Shown here in pieces: positions 53,087-61,119 of a stretch of 64,000 bases of DNA (position 1 is the stretch's first letter; each line of letters begins with the position of its first letter). Position numbers and translations under genes: made by a program. The notes beneath the pieces are model-generated. The model had not been told where the DNA came from. It worked only from the letters and a program-made list of their open reading frames with translations, and searched no databases. Origin of the DNA: Mesonia phycicola (lineage in GTDB: Bacteria; Bacteroidota; Bacteroidia; Flavobacteriales; Flavobacteriaceae); contig NZ_FQYY01000007.1 of assembly GCF_900141885.1 (NCBI RefSeq), positions 168,355 to 232,354 of the forward strand, given 5' to 3'.

Positions 53087-56000
53087 ATGAATAAAAATCA
53101 CTTATTTTTAAGTATAGTGCTTTTGCTTTTTTTCTTCGGAATAAGTACGGTAAATGCACAGGTACTTGTTTATGAAGATTTTGAAGGCGGCTCAAGTCTT
53201 TCAGACTTCACGAGTTGGTCTTCCGGCTTGCCTCCGTTTGATATTACTAATACAAATGCTTGTTCAGGTAGTCAATCTTTAAGTGTTTCTTCAACAGGAG
53301 GTACTAGGGTGTTATCTTACGGCTCTCAAGTTACCACAGGTCAAAATATAGAAGTTTCGTTTCAGTATAAAGTAGTAAGCCCTCTTACGGGAAATCCTGT
53401 GGCAGCAAATTCAGTATCCATAGATTTGCAATATTCTGCAGATAGTGGTACAACTTGGACTACTTACACCACTTTAACTGGTGCAACTTTAGATTGTTCA
53501 ACTCAAACAGATGTAATATCTTCAACTAATTTACCAGCAGGATCAAATTTTGCTTGGCAAATGGTAGTTAACCATACTGGTACAGATGTAAATGTTTATG
53601 TAGATAGATTTACTGCAGTAGAGCAGGTTTCATGTGTTAGTCCAACAAAAGTGGAAATAGATGAATCTAGTGTTACTTTTGACTCAGCAAATATTTCTTG
53701 GATAGATTTAAATAATCCAAATGCTACAGAATGGGAAGTAGCCTATTGTACATTTGAACTTGTACCTACTGGGAGTTCTATTCCTAATCCTAGTTGTAAT
53801 AACCCGTTTCAAACAGTGACAGGTACTGTTGATTCAAATGGAGGTATGACGGCTTCATTAACAGGTTTAAATGATGGGCAAATTTATTATGTTTACGTAA
53901 GGTCAGTTTGTGGTCCTACAGATAAAAGTGAATGGTCAGCACCTAAGTCTTTCCGTACTATAGCAATAGGATCTTATTGTGAGGTTGCTATAGAGGTTAA
54001 TCAAACGGTAGGTACTCCAAATAATAGTATTGATTTACCATATACAAATACTAATCAAACAGATGTTTTTGGTTCAGAAGATTATAGCGGAGCGCCAGGA
54101 GGTAATTGTGGTACTTCTCTAGATATTTTAGATGGTTATGAAGTAGTTTACCATTTTACTTCATCTCAAGATGATATTTTAACTGTAAGTGTTTCAAATT
54201 TAAGTGCTTCAGCGACAACTGGATTGTTTATTTACGAAGATTGTAATGATATTGGTGGTACAAATGGTATTTGTTTTGATGGAGGGTCTTCAACAAATGG
54301 TCAAGATTTTGAGGTAAATAGTCTTTTTGTTACAGCGGGACAAGACTTGTATATAGTACTTGCCACTGTAGATGCTAGTGGAGCGCCTATTAATTCTAGT
54401 TATACGATAGATATTGAAGGTTTTGAATGTTCAACTTGGATAGCTCCAGCGGGGGATGCTGTAGAGCCTTTTATTGCAGGTCAAACTTTGGCAGATTTTT
54501 CGATTACTAGCGCTGGAGTAAATCCAACAATTGATGGTGCTACGCTTAAATGGTATGATAATAATTCAGGTGTGCCTGGTATGGAAGTAACAGCTCCTTT
54601 AGATAGTGTATTGTTGAGTGATCAGGATGTGTATTTTGTTACTCAAAACATAGCTTCGTGTGAGAGCCCTTATTTAATGGTTACTTTTGAAGAAATTTTC
54701 TGTTTAACAGATTTAGGTGGTGTTAGTAACGGGCAAGCTGATGAAGTTTGTGAAAGTGGAGAGTTAACATTATCTGTTACCAAAAATTCTAGTCAATATG
54801 ATAGTTATACAGAGGTTTACTGGTATGACCAAGCAACAGGTGGAGAGCCTGTAGGAGTTGGGTCAACATTTACAACCCCTACTTTATCACAAACACAAAC
54901 TTATTATGCAACAGAAGTTTTTGTAGGTGAAGGCGAGATGACTAATCAAGGTAATCTTGGACCTGTAGCTTCAAGTACGAGTTCGTTAAATTATGGGGTT
55001 ATTATTGATGTAGTTCAGCCGTTAACTATAGTTAGTGTAGATGTATATGTTGCTGGTACTGATAATTTAGAATTAGAGTTGGCTGGAGGGTCAACTGGTT
55101 TTGTTCCTTTAACAAAAACTATAGCAGTTAATGGTGGTACAACTTCAAATCCAACTTTAAACACTATAACTTTAAATTGGACTATCTCGAGTCCTGGGAC
55201 ATATTATTTAAGAAAAACGAGTGGTCCATCTATGTACTATACTGCTTCAACAGATGCAACTTTTCCATACGCTTTAGGTACTGGTGCAGAAATTACAAGT
55301 GGAGCTAATACTACAGGAAGTTCTAATACTGGGTATTATTATTTTTATAACTGGACAATTAGAGGTCCGGAAGAATTGTGTGAAACTGCTCGTGTGCCAG
55401 TTGATGCTGTAGTGCATGATGTAGCTTCTGTTACTGCTACTGCTACAGATATGCTTGTGTGTGTAGGAAGTACAGCTGATTTATATGCATCAAGTAGTGA
55501 TTCTGATTATGTATATACATGGAGTTGGACAGATGTAAATGGAGCACAAACCTTAACTGGTGCTAACGTTAATCCAGTAGTTGTTGCAAATACAACATTT
55601 ACAGTAGATGCTTATAACCCTATTACTACTTGTTCAACCTCTACTACTATAGATATTGAAGCTAATGGTATAGATTCTTTAGGGGTTATACCTGATGGTG
55701 ATGTAGATATTTGTACAGATGAAATATTAAGTTTAACTGCTGGGTCATCTATTTATGATTTTAACAATGGCCAAGACGGTTGGACTTTGCAAAATTCATC
55801 TCAAACATCTGGATTAGTAAATGTTCCAGCTGCAGATTGGCAAATTGTTAGTTCTCCGTTCTCACCTACAGGATATCAATTAGATAATATAGTTACTGAT
55901 GATAATTCAGATTTCTTTGTTACAATTCCTAATAAAGTTGGTTCTGGAGGTTCTGTAGATAATTACTTAATCTCTCCTTCATTTAACTTCGTAGGTACAG

Positions 56001-57256
56001 CAAGTGCTACTCTGTCATTTAAATATTTATTTAAAGATTATGGGTATAATTTAACAAATAATTTGTCTTATTTTGATGTGTATATACGTGTGGATCAAGG
56101 AGCTTGGCAAGATTTACGAACTAGTATATCTGGTGATTTTGACGCTCTTAATTTTGAAGACATGTCTTTAGATTTATCTAGTTATGTAGGCTCAAGTGAT
56201 GTGCAAGTTGCTTTTAATATCAATGGTTCTTGGAGCTGGTGGCTTGCAATAGATGATGTTATATTAGAGAGAAAGTTTGCAGATGGCTTTGTTACCTGGT
56301 CTCCAATTACAGATTTGTATTTTGATGAGGAAGCAACATCTCCTTACGATGGGTCTGGTGTGAACCAGGTTTATTTTACGCAATCTAATGCTGGAGTGTA
56401 CAATTATACAGCTACTTTAGATTTTGTTTCTTGTACAGATGTTACTAGTGATATAAATATTACAGTTAGTTTTTCAGACTTACCAACTGCTCCAAGTTTA
56501 ACACAGTTATACATAACCGGAGAAACTACCGGAGATTTAGATGTTACTGGTACAGATTTAAAATATTATATTTTAAATGATGCAGGAGAGTATAGGGAAG
56601 TAACAATTAATTATTTGTTGTCTCACGGAGAAACTTACTATGTAACGCAAACATTAAATAATTGTGAAAGTGATTATTTAGCAATAACAGTAGAGTTAGA
56701 ATGTCTTGCGCCAACAAATTTAACAATGACTACCGCGAATGCTTCTTTAGACGGTGCTACAGCTAGTGTCTTAATTGAATGGGATAACCCAGCAGATTTA
56801 ACTAGTATTGAAGATTATATTCTAAAAGTTTATGATGAAAGTTCTATGGAGGTATATTCTAGTACTGTTTCTAGTAATCTAGATTATAAAGTTATTAATT
56901 ATTTACCTTTAAATTCAAGCTTAACAGCAGAGATATATTCTATTTGTGATTCAAGTATTCCTGTGTTAAGTGCAGTGAGTTCTGTAGATTTTGATACAAA
57001 TAATTTAAAGGTAGGAGATCTTGTTTTTAATACTTTAAATTATTACCCAAATCCATTTAAAAATGAAATTATTTTTGAAAATGGATCTGTGATAGATGTA
57101 ATTGAAATTTATAGTATAAATGGTCAGAAAATTTTATCTAAAAAAATCGGTCTTACAGAAACTAAATTATCTTTAGATAACCTTGCAACAGGTGTTTATT
57201 TTGCAAGTGTGTATGTAGGTAAAACTAGAAAAGTTGTTAAAGTAATTAAGGAGTAA
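53087..57256 (+). CDS. Third T9SS type A surface protein with FN3, Ig-like and jelly-roll modules
   Basis: A 1389-residue secreted protein. Signal peptide ends near 25 (STVNAQ). Order by position: jelly-roll domain (53160-53625, EDFEGGSSLSDF); FN3 (53640-53960); one copy of the PPC-like / Ig-like / Ig_7 / beta-module block (53980-55410); PKD/Ig-like (55410-55680); choice-of-anchor-type jelly-roll (55745-56270, YDFNNGQDGWTL, NGSWSWWLAIDDVILE); Ig-like; FN3 (56705-56990); T9SS type A sorting domain (57005-57253, YYPNPFKNEIIFENG, NGQKILSKK, ATGVYFASV). Same family as the two genes before it but with a different accessory set. No clear promoter is visible after the upstream terminator. Confidence 0.9.
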   Translation: MNKNHLFLSIVLLLFFFGISTVNAQVLVYEDFEGGSSLSDFTSWSSGLPPFDITNTNACSGSQSLSVSSTGGTRVLSYGSQVTTGQNIEVSFQYKVVSPLTGNPVAANSVSIDLQYSADSGTTWTTYTTLTGATLDCSTQTDVISSTNLPAGSNFAWQMVVNHTGTDVNVYVDRFTAVEQVSCVSPTKVEIDESSVTFDSANISWIDLNNPNATEWEVAYCTFELVPTGSSIPNPSCNNPFQTVTGTVDSNGGMTASLTGLNDGQIYYVYVRSVCGPTDKSEWSAPKSFRTIAIGSYCEVAIEVNQTVGTPNNSIDLPYTNTNQTDVFGSEDYSGAPGGNCGTSLDILDGYEVVYHFTSSQDDILTVSVSNLSASATTGLFIYEDCNDIGGTNGICFDGGSSTNGQDFEVNSLFVTAGQDLYIVLATVDASGAPINSSYTIDIEGFECSTWIAPAGDAVEPFIAGQTLADFSITSAGVNPTIDGATLKWYDNNSGVPGMEVTAPLDSVLLSDQDVYFVTQNIASCESPYLMVTFEEIFCLTDLGGVSNGQADEVCESGELTLSVTKNSSQYDSYTEVYWYDQATGGEPVGVGSTFTTPTLSQTQTYYATEVFVGEGEMTNQGNLGPVASSTSSLNYGVIIDVVQPLTIVSVDVYVAGTDNLELELAGGSTGFVPLTKTIAVNGGTTSNPTLNTITLNWTISSPGTYYLRKTSGPSMYYTASTDATFPYALGTGAEITSGANTTGSSNTGYYYFYNWTIRGPEELCETARVPVDAVVHDVASVTATATDMLVCVGSTADLYASSSDSDYVYTWSWTDVNGAQTLTGANVNPVVVANTTFTVDAYNPITTCSTSTTIDIEANGIDSLGVIPDGDVDICTDEILSLTAGSSIYDFNNGQDGWTLQNSSQTSGLVNVPAADWQIVSSPFSPTGYQLDNIVTDDNSDFFVTIPNKVGSGGSVDNYLISPSFNFVGTASATLSFKYLFKDYGYNLTNNLSYFDVYIRVDQGAWQDLRTSISGDFDALNFEDMSLDLSSYVGSSDVQVAFNINGSWSWWLAIDDVILERKFADGFVTWSPITDLYFDEEATSPYDGSGVNQVYFTQSNAGVYNYTATLDFVSCTDVTSDINITVSFSDLPTAPSLTQLYITGETTGDLDVTGTDLKYYILNDAGEYREVTINYLLSHGETYYVTQTLNNCESDYLAITVELECLAPTNLTMTTANASLDGATASVLIEWDNPADLTSIEDYILKVYDESSMEVYSSTVSSNLDYKVINYLPLNSSLTAEIYSICDSSIPVLSAVSSVDFDTNNLKVGDLVFNTLNYYPNPFKNEIIFENGSVIDVIEIYSINGQKILSKKIGLTETKLSLDNLATGVYFASVYVGKTRKVVKVIKE
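53980..55410 (+). repeat. Four-module block, copy 5 of 5 (third adhesin gene)
   Basis: Same order, PPC-like / Ig-like / Ig_7 / beta module, with DGYEVVYHFTSSQDDILTVS, VYWYDQATGGEPVG and GYYYFYNWTIRG. The most divergent of the five. Boundaries are approximate. Confidence 0.7.
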
Positions 57257-57267
57257 TAATATATTAC

Positions 57268-57305
57268 AAACCCTGATAGTGAGCTATTATGGCTATCAGG
57301 GTTTA
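57268..57305 (+). terminator. Terminator after the third adhesin gene
   Basis: AAACCCTGATAG pairs with CTATCAGGGTTT; the loop can pair further. It ends 24 bases before the next start codon. Confidence 0.8.
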
Positions 57306-57328
57306 TTAAGTTTAAAATAAATTTAAAT

Positions 57329-60100
57329 ATGAAGAACATTATACCTCAAAAGAGAATTAATTATTTTCAGTATTTGATTACTGGATTGCTTTTGGTAGCT
57401 TCTTTTGTTGCTAGGAGTCAAACCCCTGCGCCTACAGGTAGTACAGATCAATATTTTTGTTCTGCTACTAGTTGGTTAAATGCAGGTTTTACGCAACCAG
57501 GTGATACCTTTGAAGAATTGTATATTTATGGTGAAAATTTAACATTTTACGAAGATAATGGAGGGGTTCTAGGTAATGTAATTGCTAATCCTAGTACTTT
57601 CGTATTGGTAGATGGAGCTACTTATTATGTAACCCAAACAATTAATGGTTTAGAGAGTAGTCCGTTAACTATTACGGTAGAAGATAGAGAATGTGGTTGT
57701 TTTAAAAATCCAGATTTTGAAACTTATAATGGGCAGTCAGATGATTCAGATTATACTATTTATCATCAAGAAAATGAAGATGGTTATAACACCTGTAGTG
57801 GTTCTATAATAGGTTTAACACCTGTTGGGTTTAGTAATGTAAATGCAACTGCAGATGGTACTGCTGGTGCTTTAGTTGGCTCAGGTAACGATCCTAAGCA
57901 ATCAAATATTTCTACAACTAATGCAAGTAACCCTAATTCTAATTACTCATTTCGTTTAAATGATCCAACTAGTGGAAATGATGTTGCTCATATGGAAAAA
58001 GATTTTGTAGCTGGTGAGGTTATTTCTTTTAGCTATGCTTTTGTTTTTGAAGATCAAAATCACGATCCGCAAGAGCAACCTTATGTAAACATCGCAATTT
58101 ATGATGGTAACGGAGATTTATTTGCACAACGTTGTGTAATAACGACCCCGTCAGATTGTATATTAGTAAATGGTACTGGTATAGTTTTATACTCAGACTG
58201 GACATGTATGAAAATTAATACGTTAGATATTATTGGAGGTAAAGCAAAATTAGTGGTTACAGCTGCAGATTGTGTATATGTTGCGCATCCAGGATATATA
58301 TATATGGATGATTTCTTTGTAGGAGATGATGAGGCTTCTTTATGTGATGACCCTAGTTTTGGTTATGTTGCAATGGAAGAGTTTACAGCTAGTTCTACTG
58401 CTTTAGATTGTGTAGTTGAGCTAGATTCTTCTTTAGAATCTTGTGGTGCAAACGTAGATTCATCATTACCATTTCCTATAGAGGTTTGTGGTACCGTTAA
58501 AGAACCAATTAGTAATACCAATCCAGCTAGCGTTCAAGATTTAACTATAGATCTTACAAAAAATGGTGTACTAATAGGTAGTCTGAGTAACCCTGTATTT
58601 AATGGAGATCAATTTTGTTTTACAATTACAGAAAGTGATATTAATATATCCGACGCTTATGGTATTATAGAAATTTCTACAAGTGTAGAATTTAGTTTAG
58701 ATTGTGGTTCTCCTTATGTAATTGAATCTTCAGATAAAGCAGAGTTAGATATTTGTCCTACAGCACAGTGTGTATCTCCTTTACAAACTTGTGATGATAT
58801 AGGTACAGGTTTTGGTACTTTTGATTTAACTTCTGCAGACGCAGGTATTAGAGGAACGGATTGGACTGCTGCAGATGTAGATATTTTTTACTATCCATCA
58901 GAGATTGATGCTGTAGGTGAAACTAATGTTATTAGTTCTCCAAGTGCTTATACAAATGTAACACCTTATTCAGATGTTGTGTATGCAAGATTAGAATGGC
59001 ATCCAGCAGGAACAACTACTAGTTGTTATTATATTATGACGATTGATTTGAATGTGTTTGTAGAGCCAGTACTTAATTTACCATCAGAAGTGGTGATTTG
59101 CGGATCAAGTCAAGCAAGTGTTCCTTTAATTGCTACCCCACAAAATATTGCAGATTTAACAGATGTAAGTTACTCGTGGAGATTTAATGGTGATTTATTA
59201 GCATTTTCTGGTAGTTATTATGAGGCTACAGAGCCTGGGGTTTATGAAATTACAGTAGGAGAGGCAAATTGCCCTATTACAAAAACAGTAAATGTTATAT
59301 CTATAGATTACGATATTGATTTAGGTGCAGATCCGTTACAGCTTTGTGGCAATGGTAGTACAAACTTGACAGCTACTATTATAGATAATGGTAGCGTACC
59401 TGCATTAGATCCAGCATTACTTAGTTATACTTGGAGCACAGGGGAAACTACACAAACTATAGAAGTAGGTCAATCTGGAGTTTATACAGTAGAAGTAGAT
59501 TATAATGGAGAGTGTATGCAACAAGAATCTGTAGATGTTGTAGTTGCAACATTACCAGAATTGAATCCATTATCAGATTTTGAAATGTGTACAACAGATG
59601 TTGTAGATGTAACTGTTACTGTTAATAATTTAGCTGATAATGAGGTGGAGTTTGTATGGTATAAAGATGGTCAAGTTTTAGCTAATGAAACTAGTTCAAC
59701 AATATCAGTTTCTGATGAAGGTATTTATAAAGTAGAGGTTAATGAAATAGGTTATGGTTTCTGTTTTACTTCAGAAGAGTTTACTGCAGATTTTTATGAT
59801 AATGCAGACTGTGTTATTTCTCAAGGTTTATCACCAGACTCTCCAGATGGATTAAATGATTTCTTAGATCTTAAGTTTTTATCTGAAAGATCAGGAGTAG
59901 AAAACTTGAAAGTCTATAATCGTTATGGAAGAATAGTTTTTGAGAAAGACGATTACGTAAATAGTTTTGCAGGTGTAGATAACGATGGTAACGATCTTAA
60001 AACAGGTACGTATTACTATGTTATCGAATTAAGAAATGAGGATCCAGTATTTGGTAAATCTGTAAAAGGTTGGGTTTACATAAATCGTTCTGCAAATTAA
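57329..60100 (+). CDS. T9SS type B (gliding motility-associated C-terminal) surface protein
   Basis: A 923-residue secreted protein. Signal peptide ends near residue 31 (FVARSQ). An Ig-like module follows (about 33-125; QYFCSATSWLNAGFTQPGD, YYVTQTINGLESSPLTITV), then a DUF-like jelly-roll region (about 130-335, NPDFETYNG ... IYMDDFFVGDD), then Ig/PKD-like segments (LSYTWSTGETTQTIEVGQSGVYTVEV). The C-terminal 90 residues are the CHU_C/type B sorting domain (VENLKVYNRYGRIVFEKDDY, NDLKTGTYYYVIELR). The usual ISPNGDGLNDFF start is here LSPDSPDGLNDFLDL. Type B cargo typically needs a PorP/SprF-like partner, and one is encoded next. Confidence 0.92.
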   Translation: MKNIIPQKRINYFQYLITGLLLVASFVARSQTPAPTGSTDQYFCSATSWLNAGFTQPGDTFEELYIYGENLTFYEDNGGVLGNVIANPSTFVLVDGATYYVTQTINGLESSPLTITVEDRECGCFKNPDFETYNGQSDDSDYTIYHQENEDGYNTCSGSIIGLTPVGFSNVNATADGTAGALVGSGNDPKQSNISTTNASNPNSNYSFRLNDPTSGNDVAHMEKDFVAGEVISFSYAFVFEDQNHDPQEQPYVNIAIYDGNGDLFAQRCVITTPSDCILVNGTGIVLYSDWTCMKINTLDIIGGKAKLVVTAADCVYVAHPGYIYMDDFFVGDDEASLCDDPSFGYVAMEEFTASSTALDCVVELDSSLESCGANVDSSLPFPIEVCGTVKEPISNTNPASVQDLTIDLTKNGVLIGSLSNPVFNGDQFCFTITESDINISDAYGIIEISTSVEFSLDCGSPYVIESSDKAELDICPTAQCVSPLQTCDDIGTGFGTFDLTSADAGIRGTDWTAADVDIFYYPSEIDAVGETNVISSPSAYTNVTPYSDVVYARLEWHPAGTTTSCYYIMTIDLNVFVEPVLNLPSEVVICGSSQASVPLIATPQNIADLTDVSYSWRFNGDLLAFSGSYYEATEPGVYEITVGEANCPITKTVNVISIDYDIDLGADPLQLCGNGSTNLTATIIDNGSVPALDPALLSYTWSTGETTQTIEVGQSGVYTVEVDYNGECMQQESVDVVVATLPELNPLSDFEMCTTDVVDVTVTVNNLADNEVEFVWYKDGQVLANETSSTISVSDEGIYKVEVNEIGYGFCFTSEEFTADFYDNADCVISQGLSPDSPDGLNDFLDLKFLSERSGVENLKVYNRYGRIVFEKDDYVNSFAGVDNDGNDLKTGTYYYVIELRNEDPVFGKSVKGWVYINRSAN

Positions 60101-60110
60101 TAACTACAAA

Positions 60111-60144
60111 TTTTCACTCCACTATAAGGGTGGAGTGAAATTTT
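60111..60144 (+). terminator. Hairpin between the type B protein and porP/sprF-like genes
   Basis: TTTCACTCCA pairs with TGGAGTGAAA and is followed by TTTT. It ends 12 bases before the next start, so it may reduce rather than stop transcription into the partner gene. Confidence 0.7.
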
Positions 60145-60155
60145 AATCTATAAAA

Positions 60156-61094
60156 ATGAAAAAAAACAAAATCTTTAATATGGGAAAAATATATAAAGTA
60201 TTGTTTGTAACTGTTACCATGTTTTTAGCTATGGACACTTTTGCACAACAAGATCCACAGTATACGCAGTATATGTATAATATGAATGTGGTTAACCCTG
60301 CTTATGCTGGCTCAAAAGAAAGTCTAAGTGTAGGGCTTTTATATAGAGACCAGTGGAGTGGTTTAGATGGGGCTCCTAAAACATTTACTTTTAATGCTCA
60401 TAGTCCAATTGGTGAAAAAACAGGGCTTGGTTTGTCTGCTATTTCAGATGAAAATGGTCCTGTAAAAGAAACCAATGTATATGCAGATTTCTCTTATACA
60501 CTTAGATTCTCAAACAATGGGAATTTAGCATTTGGTTTAAAAGCAGGAGCTACATTTCATGATGTAAACCTTACAAGTTTACAATTACAGCAGCAGGGTG
60601 ATAACGCGTTTTCAGAAAATATAAATAATACTTACCCTAATATTGGCGCTGGGGTGTTCTATTATACAGATAAATGGTATGTAGGTTTTTCTGTGCCTAA
60701 TATGTTGACTTCAACTCATTTAGACGCAGACCCTGACGGAAGAGAATATGGTAATGAAGATACTCACTTTTTTGGTACGGCAGGTTATGTATTTCAACTT
60801 TCAGAAAATACAAAATTTAAACCATCAACACTGGTTAAGTCTGCATTTGGAGCGCCGTTATCTTTTGATTTAAATGCTAACTTCTTGTTTTATGAAAAAT
60901 TTGAAATAGGAGCTTCTTATCGTTATGAAGATGCTGTGAGTGGTTTAATAGGTGTAAAACCTACAGATTGGATGCATATAGGTTTTGCTTATGATCATTC
61001 AATTTCAGATATCGAGCAACCTTCTTATGAAGCATTTGTAATATTCGATGTATTCTTTAATCAGAAAACTTATAGATCTCCAAGATATTTCTAG
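60156..61094 (+). CDS. PorP/SprF family T9SS outer-membrane protein
   Basis: A 312-residue protein with a signal peptide (cleavage near TFAQ, about 31) and the family start QQDPQYTQYMYNMNVVNPAYAGSKE (quoted in part: PQYTQYMYNMNVVNPAYAGS). The C-terminal half is strand-rich (FEIGASYRYEDAVSGLIGVKPTDWMHIGFAYDHSI) and ends with RSPRYF, a terminal aromatic. SprF is needed for surface localisation of the type B adhesin SprB in gliding flavobacteria; here the type B cargo is immediately upstream. A second in-frame ATG at 60180 is an alternative start. The next gene begins 25 bases after this one. Confidence 0.93.
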   Translation: MKKNKIFNMGKIYKVLFVTVTMFLAMDTFAQQDPQYTQYMYNMNVVNPAYAGSKESLSVGLLYRDQWSGLDGAPKTFTFNAHSPIGEKTGLGLSAISDENGPVKETNVYADFSYTLRFSNNGNLAFGLKAGATFHDVNLTSLQLQQQGDNAFSENINNTYPNIGAGVFYYTDKWYVGFSVPNMLTSTHLDADPDGREYGNEDTHFFGTAGYVFQLSENTKFKPSTLVKSAFGAPLSFDLNANFLFYEKFEIGASYRYEDAVSGLIGVKPTDWMHIGFAYDHSISDIEQPSYEAFVIFDVFFNQKTYRSPRYF

Positions 61095-61119
61095 TATAAA
61101 ACAACAACTAATAAAAGTT

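Noticed and set aside
41933..57256. CRISPR array or non-coding tandem repeats
   Set aside because: The repeats are long, in frame and protein-coding; no short direct repeats with unique spacers are present.
61048..61119. Earlier ATG for the PorE-like gene
   Set aside because: It overlaps the porP/sprF-like gene and would place 24 polar residues before a clear signal peptide.
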